From: Candidatus Woesearchaeota archaeon
Lineage (GTDB): Archaea; Nanobdellota; Nanobdellia; Woesearchaeales; JABMPP01
NCBI GenBank assembly: GCA_018303405.1
Contig: JAGVYD010000005.1
Coordinates: 1 to 47,387 of the forward strand
Length of the DNA: 47,387 nt
Reading direction: 5' to 3'
Part shown: in pieces, positions 41,049-47,387 of the stretch
Numbering within the stretch: the first letter of the stretch is position 1
Layout: the number at the start of each line of letters is the position of its first letter
Notes under the pieces: generated by a model
What the model was told of the DNA's origin: nothing
Seen by the model: the letters and a program-made list of their open reading frames with translations, nothing else
The model's database searches: none
Position numbers and translations under genes: made by a program

Positions 41049-41081
41049 TTTATATATTAGAAGCTTTACAATATTTGTAAA
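41049..41081 (+). promoter_or_regulatory. TTTACA-N5-TGTAAA operator, site E (CARF-ccdA operon)
   Basis: The TATA box GTTTATATATTAG (41048-41060) is followed by TTTACAATATTTGTAAA at 41065-41081, covering the predicted start near 41078. It differs from sites A-D in the bases after the right arm (ATATC rather than GGTT). The leader to the first gene is about 80 bases. Confidence 0.66.
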
Positions 41082-41158
41082 ATATCAAGCTTGATATTAT
41101 AAAATTAAATTTAGTATTGATTAATAAATTGTGGATTTAGCGCAGTTAGGAGGTGGCA

Positions 41159-41803
41159 ATGATGAAACATATCATGGTTGTGCCTGTTGGGGAAAAGACA
41201 GACACAGATGCATTATATGTAGGCATACGTGAGTTTCCGACAGAAAAAGTCTATCTCATTGCCAGAAAGGACAGGATGGATTCAATGCGCGAGGTCCGCA
41301 AAGACCTTGAGAAGTTCAAGCTGCCTGTCTCTGTGATTGAGATGGCAGAGTCAAACCACTGGGAGGAGACTTTCAGGGCAATAAATGAGATTACCCACAT
41401 AGAAAAAGGCAAGGATATCATAATCAATGTCGCAACAGGAGACAAAGGGGCCAGGTGCATAGCCATAAGCGCGGCATTTGTCAATGGCCTCAAGGCATTT
41501 GATGTGACAGGCAGCGAGGTCATGATGCTCCCTGTGCTCAAGTTCTCATATTACAGGCAGCTGACGGACAAGAAAATGGATATCCTTAAGATCCTGAACA
41601 ACAAGGACTGCTGCTCATCACTTGAGATGCTTGCCAAGAAGACAAAAATGAGCCTGCCATTGATTTCTTACCATATCAACGGCAACCTGAAGTCAGAGGG
41701 ATTAAAGGCACTCGGGCTTGTGGAAACAGCAGAAGCCAAAGGAAGGCTTGAGGTTAGGCTGACAACATTGGGCAAGCTGCTGATTAAAGGATATGTAAGC
41801 TAA
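41159..41803 (+). CDS. CARF-HTH transcriptional regulator
   Basis: The N-terminal part (about 1-130) is a Rossmann-like CARF domain: HIMVVPVGEKTDTDALYVGI, EKVYLIARKD, and INVATGDKGARCIAISAAFVNGLKAFDV, whose Gly-rich loop is the nucleotide-binding region in Csa3/DUF6293-type proteins. A C-terminal winged helix follows (MDILKILNNKDCCSSLEMLAKKTKMSLPLISYHINGNL). Such proteins bind cyclic oligoadenylates or other nucleotides. No CRISPR array or cas gene is present here. It leads an operon with ccdA, dipZ-like and tlpA genes and has its own operator E. TTAGGAGGTGG precedes ATGs at 41159 and 41162. Confidence 0.82.
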   Translation: MMKHIMVVPVGEKTDTDALYVGIREFPTEKVYLIARKDRMDSMREVRKDLEKFKLPVSVIEMAESNHWEETFRAINEITHIEKGKDIIINVATGDKGARCIAISAAFVNGLKAFDVTGSEVMMLPVLKFSYYRQLTDKKMDILKILNNKDCCSSLEMLAKKTKMSLPLISYHINGNLKSEGLKALGLVETAEAKGRLEVRLTTLGKLLIKGYVS

Positions 41804-41887
41804 CATTTTTTCACCTATGAATTGTGGAGACAATTATTTTAGGGCTTAAGAAAAAAATATTAATAGGAGGAGTTAAGGGGTTGTTCC

Positions 41888-42595
41888 ATGGCAGCAGAGA
41901 TGACAGTGAGCATTTGGATTGCATTCATTGGCGGGTTTCTCGCATTTTTTTCGCCATGCATTATTCCGCTGATTCCCGCGTATCTCAGCTACCTCAGCGG
42001 AACCACTCTTTCAGATGTTGAAAAGAAAGGCAAGAGGATAAACTGGGGCATATTCATCAATTCAGTTTTTTATTCGCTGGGATTTGCAGTGATATTCACA
42101 GCGCTCGGCCTTTTGACCGGATTGCTGGGCAGCAAGATTGGAAACTTCCAGCTTTGGCTTTCACGGATAGGGGGGAGCATAATAATTATTTTCGGGCTGC
42201 ATACAGTTGGCCTTCTTGAAATACCATTTTTGGGCAGGGAAGTGAAGATAGGCAAAACAGTCAGGGCTGGAAATTATTTTTCATCCTTTCTTCTCGGGGC
42301 AAGCTTTGGAGTTGGCTGGACGCCGTGTGTGGGCCCAATTCTCGCCAGCATCCTTCTCTTGGCCGGAACGAGCAATTCTGCCCTGCAGGGAGGCTATTTG
42401 CTGGCATTCTTTTCGCTTGGATTGAGCCTGCCATTTATGCTGACAGGACTGTTCACAGGCAGCGTTGCAAGATTCATCGACAGGAACAATGCGCTTTTCA
42501 GGATATTCAATATCATAGCCGGAATCCTGCTCATAGCGCTGGGGATAGTGGTTTTCACGAATAATTTTACCAGGCTGATTTCGTACATATTGTAG
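41888..42595 (+). CDS. ccdA: CcdA, thiol-redox membrane transporter
   Basis: A canonical CcdA of 235 residues with six spans and the paired cysteines in FFSPCIIPLIPAYLSYLSG (first span) and GWTPCVGPILASIL (fourth span). It brings electrons from cytosolic thioredoxin to extracytoplasmic acceptors, most likely the two TlpA-type proteins encoded downstream. AATAGGAGGAG lies ahead of the ATG. It follows the CARF-HTH gene and is the second CcdA of the window; the first (32796) is more divergent. Confidence 0.94.
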   Translation: MAAEMTVSIWIAFIGGFLAFFSPCIIPLIPAYLSYLSGTTLSDVEKKGKRINWGIFINSVFYSLGFAVIFTALGLLTGLLGSKIGNFQLWLSRIGGSIIIIFGLHTVGLLEIPFLGREVKIGKTVRAGNYFSSFLLGASFGVGWTPCVGPILASILLLAGTSNSALQGGYLLAFFSLGLSLPFMLTGLFTGSVARFIDRNNALFRIFNIIAGILLIALGIVVFTNNFTRLISYIL

Positions 42596-42639
42596 GATGG
42601 ATTTTCGTTAATTGCGTCGCCAACAAGAGGCACGGAAAA

Positions 42640-43779
42640 ATGGACAAAAAATCAATAAGGAGCAACCTGCTTATTATTGCTGTTGCAATAATCATTGGAA
42701 TAATTTTGTATGTGGAAAAGCCATTCCAGAAGCAAAGCGATCTTGGCACAGGGAGTGGTGGCCTGGCCATGACTGAAGACGGCCTTGTCGAGGATACGAG
42801 CAGTTATCCTGATGCCCCTGAATTGCAGGGGATTTCGCATTGGATTAATTCCAATCCGCTTGAAATAAGCAGGCTGAAAGGCAAGGTGGTATTGGTTGAT
42901 TTCTGGACATACAGCTGCATTAATTGCATCAGGACACTGCCCTATCTCAAGGACTGGCACGATAAGTATGCAGATGACGGGCTGGTCATCATTGGAGTCC
43001 ATACCCCTGAATTCAAGTTCGAAAAAGAAATCGCGAATGTCGAGGCTGCTGTAAAAGGCTTCGGGGTCATGTATCCGGTTGCCATGGACAATGACTACCG
43101 AACCTGGAATGCCTATGGCAACAGGTGGTGGCCGCACAAATATCTGATTGACAAAAATGGAAAAGTGAGGTATGACCATATTGGGGAAGGCGGCTATGCA
43201 GAAACAGAATCGCAGATTGTGAGATTGTTAAAAGAGATTAATCAGGATGTTGAAAAAAAGGACAGCGACGTTAAGGATGAAAGCGGGGGATTGGGACGCC
43301 TTTTCCAGACCCCTGAATTGTACGCAGGATATGACTTTGCAAGAGTTGACCTGGGCAATGATGAGGGTTATGCCCCTGACCAGATTGTGGATTACAAGGA
43401 ACCAGAATCAATCTCTGCTGACAGGATTTATGCAGCTGGCAAATGGCTCAACAATGGCGATAACCTAAAGCATGCTGAAAATGCAGAGGGCAAGATACTG
43501 TTAAGATATACAAGCAGGGCTGTGCATGTGGTGGCGGACACAGCTGAGCCAAACAGCCCTGCAATGATAGAAGTCCTTCTGGATGGCAACAGCCTGAATG
43601 TGAAAAATGCTGGCAGGGATGTAGAGATTGATGCTGAATCAGGCAAAAGCATGATGAAGGTTGACAGGGCACGGCTTTACAATGTCATCAGCGAGAATGC
43701 AGATTATGGCAGCCACATGCTCACTTTGGCAAGCAATGACAATAAGTTCATGATTTACACTTTCACATTTGGAAGCTGA
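42640..43779 (+). CDS. DipZ-like protein: TlpA thioredoxin domain plus C-terminal beta domain
   Basis: An N-terminal span (residues 10-26) leads to a TlpA-type thioredoxin domain with the active site YSCINC (Cys93, Cys96) in VLVDFWTYSCINCIRTLPYL. The DipZ family hallmark follows: VIGVHTPEFKFEKE... YPVAMDNDYRTWNAYGNRWWPHKYLIDKNG. The last about 150 residues are a carbohydrate-binding-like beta domain, as in mycobacterial DipZ, where the CcdA part is fused. Here CcdA is the separate gene just upstream, so the two together equal a split DipZ. It probably reduces exported proteins. Confidence 0.92.
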   Translation: MDKKSIRSNLLIIAVAIIIGIILYVEKPFQKQSDLGTGSGGLAMTEDGLVEDTSSYPDAPELQGISHWINSNPLEISRLKGKVVLVDFWTYSCINCIRTLPYLKDWHDKYADDGLVIIGVHTPEFKFEKEIANVEAAVKGFGVMYPVAMDNDYRTWNAYGNRWWPHKYLIDKNGKVRYDHIGEGGYAETESQIVRLLKEINQDVEKKDSDVKDESGGLGRLFQTPELYAGYDFARVDLGNDEGYAPDQIVDYKEPESISADRIYAAGKWLNNGDNLKHAENAEGKILLRYTSRAVHVVADTAEPNSPAMIEVLLDGNSLNVKNAGRDVEIDAESGKSMMKVDRARLYNVISENADYGSHMLTLASNDNKFMIYTFTFGS

Positions 43780-43815
43780 GTGGAGAAGTTTATCCTTGAT
43801 AGATGAGAAGAAAAC

Positions 43816-44418
43816 ATGGCCGGGAAAAACAAAAAATCTGAAATCAAGGATGCTGGACCCAGGAATAAGAATAGGACTGCACTGCTGGCAGTGGCGGTTG
43901 TGATAATAGCTGGGTTGATATTATGGCTGGAAAATCCCTTCAAGGAAAGGCCGGCCAAGATCTCAGATGTTTATCTGGCTGCAAATGAGGCAAAGCCTGT
44001 TGCAATTGGGGAAATGGCCCCTGACTTCGGGCTTGAGGCATTGGATGGAAGAACTGTTAAATTGAGCGAGTTCAGGGGAAAGCCTGTCATTATCAATTTC
44101 TGGGCCACATGGTGCCCTGACTGCCTGATAGAAATGCCCTGGTTCGAGGAAACCCACAGGGAATCCAATGGCAGCATAATCCTCCTCGGCGTGGACCTGC
44201 AGGAAAGCAGGGAGGACATGATTAGGTTTGTCCAGGAAAATGGTATTACTTACCCTATACTTTTGGATCCTGACAGGGTTGCCAGGGATATGTACAAGTC
44301 AATGGGTGTGCCGACAACATATTTTGTGAGCAAGGAAGGCATTATTGTTGACCTTAAGCAAGGCGGGCTTACAAAGGAAGAATACCAGGAAAAACTCAGG
44401 GCACTGATTGAATCCTGA
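43816..44418 (+). CDS. TlpA/ResA-like membrane-anchored thioredoxin
   Basis: One N-terminal span (TALLAVAVVIIAGLILWLE, 21-39) and a thioredoxin-like domain of about 140 residues: MAPDFGLEALDGRTVKLSEF, the active site WATWCPDC (Cys100, Cys103), and the cis-Pro loop MGVPTTYFVSKEG. The N-terminal span and the 'LENPFKERP' stretch resemble those of the DipZ-like neighbour ('YVEKPFQKQ'), so the two may be related by duplication. Likely receives electrons from CcdA and reduces exported disulfides. Confidence 0.92.
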   Translation: MAGKNKKSEIKDAGPRNKNRTALLAVAVVIIAGLILWLENPFKERPAKISDVYLAANEAKPVAIGEMAPDFGLEALDGRTVKLSEFRGKPVIINFWATWCPDCLIEMPWFEETHRESNGSIILLGVDLQESREDMIRFVQENGITYPILLDPDRVARDMYKSMGVPTTYFVSKEGIIVDLKQGGLTKEEYQEKLRALIES

Positions 44419-44449
44419 AAGCCTGGCAGAATTGTTGGAGGAAGAGTGA

Positions 44450-44692
44450 ATGGCAAATATGCCTGTTCCTGAAGAAAATTTTATTAACACCCCAAAAAAG
44501 ATTGTTTCGGTGGGAATTTATGGCCTGGCCTTGTCCGGGATTCTTTATGCCCTGACAACCTGGATTGCCTTGGGAGCGGCATATCTCCAGCTATTTTGGG
44601 TAATCAGGGCATGGCCGTGGATAAATTTGGCAGCTGCATTGGGCTCTGTCGCATTAATTGCATTGGGATTTGCCAGGGGCTACAGGGTTTAA
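44450..44692 (+). CDS. Small two-span membrane protein
   Basis: The 80-residue protein has a short cytoplasmic N-terminus and two or three hydrophobic segments (IYGLALSGILYALTTWIALGAAYLQLFWVI and WINLAAALGSVALIALGFARGY). No family recognised. GGAGGAAGAG precedes the ATG, and it follows tlpA by about 30 bases, so it is probably the last gene of the operator E operon, perhaps an accessory subunit of the redox system. Confidence 0.72.
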   Translation: MANMPVPEENFINTPKKIVSVGIYGLALSGILYALTTWIALGAAYLQLFWVIRAWPWINLAAALGSVALIALGFARGYRV

Positions 44693-44720
44693 GGCATGGC
44701 AAGAGTAGGTAAGATTGTTT

Positions 44721-45146
44721 CTAGAAAAAGAAGCTATAAAGCCCTTCAATCAGTATGAATGATGCAAAAACAAGGGGAAACGAGGCAACGATATTCTGCG
44801 GCAGTGTGACAACCAGTGAGAGGAAATACAGCACTGATGGAAAAATCAGGAAGAAATGGATTATGTATGAAAGCGCGATATAATCACCGGTGATATGCGC
44901 GCCAAGAATGTTTGAAATCTGGATAGCGATTACAGTCAATGCGGCAATCACCAGAATATTGATGCCCAAAAACTTGTCCATGTGGGTGTAGCCATACTCA
45001 TTCAGGAAGAGGATAATCCCCACTGGAAGGCCCGCTATCCCGACAATGTTGTCTATCATGGCCAAACAATTGAACTTTGAGTATAAAAAATTTTCTGCAA
45101 TCGGCATTTCCAATGTCATTGTGAAATTGACGGCAGCACCTGCCAT
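44721..45146 (-). CDS. Integral membrane protein, unknown
   Basis: About four spans in 141 residues (for example FLGINILVIAALTVIAIQISNIL and FPSVLYFLSLVVTL). No family recognised. The frame opens further upstream at 45263, which would overlap the FTR1 gene. The shared AT-rich promoter has TTTATAAAT at about 45167-45176, placing the leftward start of transcription at the ATG at 45146. It is divergent from the FTR1 gene and may be co-regulated with it. Confidence 0.72.
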   Translation of the reverse strand: MAGAAVNFTMTLEMPIAENFLYSKFNCLAMIDNIVGIAGLPVGIILFLNEYGYTHMDKFLGINILVIAALTVIAIQISNILGAHITGDYIALSYIIHFFLIFPSVLYFLSLVVTLPQNIVASFPLVFASFILIEGLYSFFF

Positions 45147-45201
45147 TGGAAAAATTGGATACAAAGATTTATAAATAATCCAATTAAACTTAACAATCGT
45201 T

Positions 45202-46044
45202 ATGTTAACCAGCTTTTTGATAATGTTTCGTGAAAGCCTGGAAGCTTCGCTGATAGTAGGCATAATCCTTGGCTACCTTGCAAGAACCAAGCAGCAGAAG
45301 TACAACAACATTGTTTATCTGGGCATTATTTCCGGAATTGTCAGCAGCGTAATTTTTGCATATCTGTTCAGCATGATTGCCGGAGGATTTGAAGGCGTCG
45401 CTGAGCAGGTTTTTGAAGGCGCAACCATGGTTATAGGCGCTGCACTGTTGACATTCATGATATTCTGGATGATGAAGCAAAAAAATGTTTCTGCATCCTA
45501 TCACAAAAGGATGCAGCGCAGCATTGAGGCAGGGGCATCCTTCGGCCTGTTCACTGTGGGATTTATCTCAATCCTGAGAGAAGGCGTTGAAACAGTAATT
45601 TTCCTGAACGCGGCACGGTTCGCCGCAGGCTCCACCAGCATTCTCGGCGCATTTCTTGGCATAATTGCAGCAATTGTCCTGGGCTATGTTGTCTTCACAG
45701 GCATGGCAAAAGTCAGCGTAAAAAGATTTTTCAATGTTTCGAGCATTGTCCTTGTGCTGTTTGCAGCTGGGCTTGTGTCCCACGGCATACATGAATTCCA
45801 GGAAGCAGGCGTCATCCCAGTATTGCATGGCCAGGCATGGGACATCAATCCCCTGCTCAACCCGGATGGAAGTTTCCCATGGCTGCATGAGGAGGGCATA
45901 ATTGGCAGCATCCTGAAGGGACTGTTCGGATACAATGGGAACCCAAGCATACTCGAAGTCATGAGTTATGGTGTGTACCTGGGAGGCATCTTTATCATTT
46001 ACAACAAAATGAACAGGATAAGCTCAGTTCCCGACAAATCTTGA
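45202..46044 (+). CDS. FTR1-family iron/lead permease
   Basis: Seven spans in 280 residues with two copies of the REGxE iron-binding motif: FRESLEASLIVGIILGY in the first span (RESLE variant) and ILREGVETVIFLN in the fourth. These glutamates carry Fe3+ or Fe2+ through the membrane in FTR1 and EfeU proteins. No multicopper oxidase or EfeO partner is seen in the window. A TATA-like TTATAAATAA about 30 bases before the ATG is shared with the divergent gene. Its end overlaps the ThiF-like gene by 21 bases on the opposite strand. Confidence 0.92.
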   Translation: MLTSFLIMFRESLEASLIVGIILGYLARTKQQKYNNIVYLGIISGIVSSVIFAYLFSMIAGGFEGVAEQVFEGATMVIGAALLTFMIFWMMKQKNVSASYHKRMQRSIEAGASFGLFTVGFISILREGVETVIFLNAARFAAGSTSILGAFLGIIAAIVLGYVVFTGMAKVSVKRFFNVSSIVLVLFAAGLVSHGIHEFQEAGVIPVLHGQAWDINPLLNPDGSFPWLHEEGIIGSILKGLFGYNGNPSILEVMSYGVYLGGIFIIYNKMNRISSVPDKS

Positions 46045-46941
46045 GTATAGGCTCCTTGCATGTTTTTCGTCCCTGGCAGAAACCAGGGCCCTTCCATTCC
46101 TGAATAGGGTGAGATGCCCAAAGCTTATGCATTGGCCAAAATCCCTGAAGCCTTTTTTTCGCGATAAAGCCTTCTTGATGGCATTGAATTTTGCCGGGCT
46201 GAGCTTTCCGTGGATTTGAAATGTATTCCTGCTGCACAATTTGACAGCGCGCGTCGTGGCCTTGCCGGAAAGGTAATCGTATTTTCCAGAACAGGCATTG
46301 CATCCTTTCCTGAAATTGACCTTTATCCTCAGCAAATCATTGCTTTTGAGGTTAAAGCGGACCATGTCTGTGCTGGCCTTGCCATTTGAAACTATTTTTT
46401 CTGCTTCAGATGCCTGGTAAGCGGAGGTTATCATCGCTGCCTGAAACATAATACCCAAAGTCTCGCATGTTTCTGCATTGGATGGGCGGCCAAGTGCACA
46501 TTCAAGGCACGGGCCGCCAGGCAAGATGCTCATTGCAGTGCCTATCCGGCCTGCTGCGGCAGAATAGATCCATGGAATCTTGTTCTTTCTGCAATAATCA
46601 TTTATCAGAAACCGGGTTTCAAGGTTGTCTGTGCAGTCAAGAATCAGGTCATGCCCTTCCAAAATATGGATATTCCCAGATGTCAGGTCAGCCACAATCG
46701 GAAGGCTTTTGCACCGAGGATTGATTTCTGCCAGGTGTTCCGAGGCAGCCAATGCCTTTGGCTTGCTCAAATCCGTTGAGCTGTACAACAACTGCTTTGC
46801 GAGGTTGTGTTTTTCCACAATGTCGCGGTCAATAAGGGTGAGCTTCTTAAGGCTGAATTTAGCAACATGTCCGGCTGCCAGGCACCCCAGGGTTCCAAGG
46901 CCTACAATCGCGATTCTTGCCTGATTCTCAAATTTTGCCAT
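46024..46941 (-). CDS. ThiF/HesA/MoeB-family E1-like enzyme
   Basis: The ATP-binding fold begins IAIVGLGTLGCLAAGHVAKFSLKKLTLIDRDIVEKHNL and continues with ILDCTDNLETRFLIND, both typical of E1-like adenylating enzymes. Two CxxC pairs, CLEC and CNAC, probably bind structural zinc. The catalytic cysteine may lie in ETCETLG. A C-terminal extension of about 70 residues looks like a separate small domain. Such enzymes adenylate the C-terminal Gly-Gly of ThiS/MoaD/ubiquitin-like proteins to start sulfur transfer or conjugation. No such carrier is encoded nearby, so the pathway is open. ATG 46941 preferred over 46950. Confidence 0.88.
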   Translation of the reverse strand: MAKFENQARIAIVGLGTLGCLAAGHVAKFSLKKLTLIDRDIVEKHNLAKQLLYSSTDLSKPKALAASEHLAEINPRCKSLPIVADLTSGNIHILEGHDLILDCTDNLETRFLINDYCRKNKIPWIYSAAAGRIGTAMSILPGGPCLECALGRPSNAETCETLGIMFQAAMITSAYQASEAEKIVSNGKASTDMVRFNLKSNDLLRIKVNFRKGCNACSGKYDYLSGKATTRAVKLCSRNTFQIHGKLSPAKFNAIKKALSRKKGFRDFGQCISFGHLTLFRNGRALVSARDEKHARSLYSRFVGN

Positions 46942-47043
46942 TGATTTCATGAATATGAAAGTTAAATATTATGCATTATATGTTGATAGCATATTTTGAC
47001 AATAATTATCATAGAAAAAAGGATTTAGCCAGGTATATTAAGC

Positions 47044-47238
47044 CTATCTGTACTTGCCCATCTCTTCCCTTGTGTCCTGCAAGGTGTCGTCCATTTCTGT
47101 CAAAGCGTCAAGGAGCTCCTGCGCTGTCTTGCTCTTTTCAACGCTCCCGGTAGCGCCGCAGTAAGGGCACTTGGTGACTTCCTTGTCGCGCTGGAACTTG
47201 TAATTGCATTTTGTGCAGTGGTATGAGGTTTTCATCAT
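47044..47238 (-). CDS. Small zinc-ribbon protein
   Basis: A 64-residue protein with a zinc ribbon, YHCTKCNYKFQ... KCPYCGATGSV (four cysteines), and a C-terminal helical, acidic tail (ELLDALTEMDDTLQDTREEM). Such ribbons are common in archaeal nucleic acid or ribosome-associated proteins; nothing more specific can be said. Two adjacent ATGs begin the frame. AAAATATATAAATAAC about 20-30 bases upstream is a plausible TATA box. Confidence 0.82.
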   Translation of the reverse strand: MMKTSYHCTKCNYKFQRDKEVTKCPYCGATGSVEKSKTAQELLDALTEMDDTLQDTREEMGKYR

Positions 47239-47288
47239 AATTGCATTGGTGTATGTTATTTATATATTTTTTGCTTGTAATAAAACAT

Positions 47289-47387
47289 TGTGCTATCCCA
47301 TTATTAGTTTACACATAAACCTCACTCGGTGATGTTTATGTACAAATTGACATTTGAAAAAAGAGTTTGGATAGTAAAGCAATGGCA
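47289..47387 (+). mobile_element. End of an insertion sequence, cut by the window edge
   Basis: The inverted twin of positions 1-96: 96 of 96 bases are identical, starting sharply at TGTGCTATCCC. A hairpin with ACATAAAC/GTTTATGT outer and TCAC/GTGA inner arms around TCG (47313-47341) overlaps both possible start codons of the transposase and could limit its translation. Only one end of the element is visible. Confidence 0.85.
47332..47387 (+). CDS. Transposase N-terminus (partial)
   Basis: Eighteen codons running off the right edge, beginning MFMYKLTFEKRVWIVKQW, the same as in the left-end copy. This looks like the first helix of a helix-turn-helix transposase (IS481- or IS630-like). The ATG at 47332 or 47338 may be the start; both lie in the 3' arm of the hairpin. 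Confidence 0.6.
   Translation, partial: MFMYKLTFEKRVWIVKQW

Noticed and set aside
1-47387. Linear virus or plasmid with terminal inverted repeats
   Set aside because: The inverted ends are the start of a transposase gene with a sharp IS boundary, and the content is ordinary chromosomal genes such as aIF-1A, nadM and dnaK. Assembly break at IS copies explains it better.

Overview
The window reads as a piece of a DPANN-type archaeal genome (Woesearchaeota/Nanoarchaeota-like), probably one assembled contig. Archaeal markers are translation factor aIF-1A, an archaeal-type NMN adenylyltransferase, a Dph2-family diphthamide protein, TATA boxes about 25 nt upstream of many leaderless ATG starts, and poly-T terminators. 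Mixed in are genes of bacterial character: GrpE/DnaK/DnaJ, Lgt, LspA, SppA, a BlaI-family repressor, an RsbU-type phosphatase and CcdA/TlpA thiol-redox proteins. Both ends carry the same 96-bp sequence in opposite orientation, the first part of an insertion sequence whose transposase reads out of the window, so the contig very likely stopped at two copies of one IS.

Layout. 0.2-5.1 kb: heat-shock block (grpE, nudix, hypothetical, dnaK, inserted small gene, dnaJ). 5.1-14.5 kb: mixed housekeeping and membrane genes (phosphatase, nadM, EamA transporter, lspA, aIF-1A, RDD protein, sppA, MIP18-like). 14.6-23.8 kb: cell-surface block read leftward, with a PEGA anchor protein, a lipoprotein of about 2,500 residues carrying GH5 and GH18 domains, and a PEGA lipoprotein. 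23.9-27.0 kb: Dph2-like protein, then a DsbA-like oxidoreductase overlapping a cysteine desulfurase. 27.1-29.4 kb: a second large PEGA surface protein. 30.8-37.8 kb: BlaI repressor plus membrane metallopeptidase, divergent from tlpA-ccdA and from a run of cysteine-bearing envelope proteins ending in a triple-thioredoxin protein. 38.0-40.7 kb: lgt, a membrane-bound winged-helix protein, a methyltransferase and a Met/His-rich secreted protein. 41.2-44.7 kb: CARF-HTH regulator, ccdA, dipZ-like and tlpA. 44.7-47.2 kb: FTR1-type permease, ThiF-like protein, zinc ribbon.

The main result is a candidate regulon. The palindrome TTTACA-N5-TGTAAA occurs five times, each just downstream of a TATA box so that it would cover the transcription start. 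It precedes blaI-peptidase, dsbA-cysteine desulfurase, tlpA-ccdA, the Cys-protein/thioredoxin operon and the CARF-ccdA-dipZ-tlpA operon. BlaI/MecI/CopY repressors bind TACA...TGTA inverted repeats, so the BlaI protein here is the natural candidate to control an envelope thiol-disulfide system of about 16 genes.

The second result is a pair of related, highly structured elements (37796-37961 on + and 29466-29683 on -). Their helices differ by compensating changes, they share unpaired motifs, and each is flanked by short direct repeats (7 and 8-9 bp) like target-site duplications. They look like a small mobile element whose folded structure is under selection. A further multi-hairpin RNA candidate (11951-12147) and a tandem array of perfect hairpins (40730-40976) lie in other gene-free stretches.
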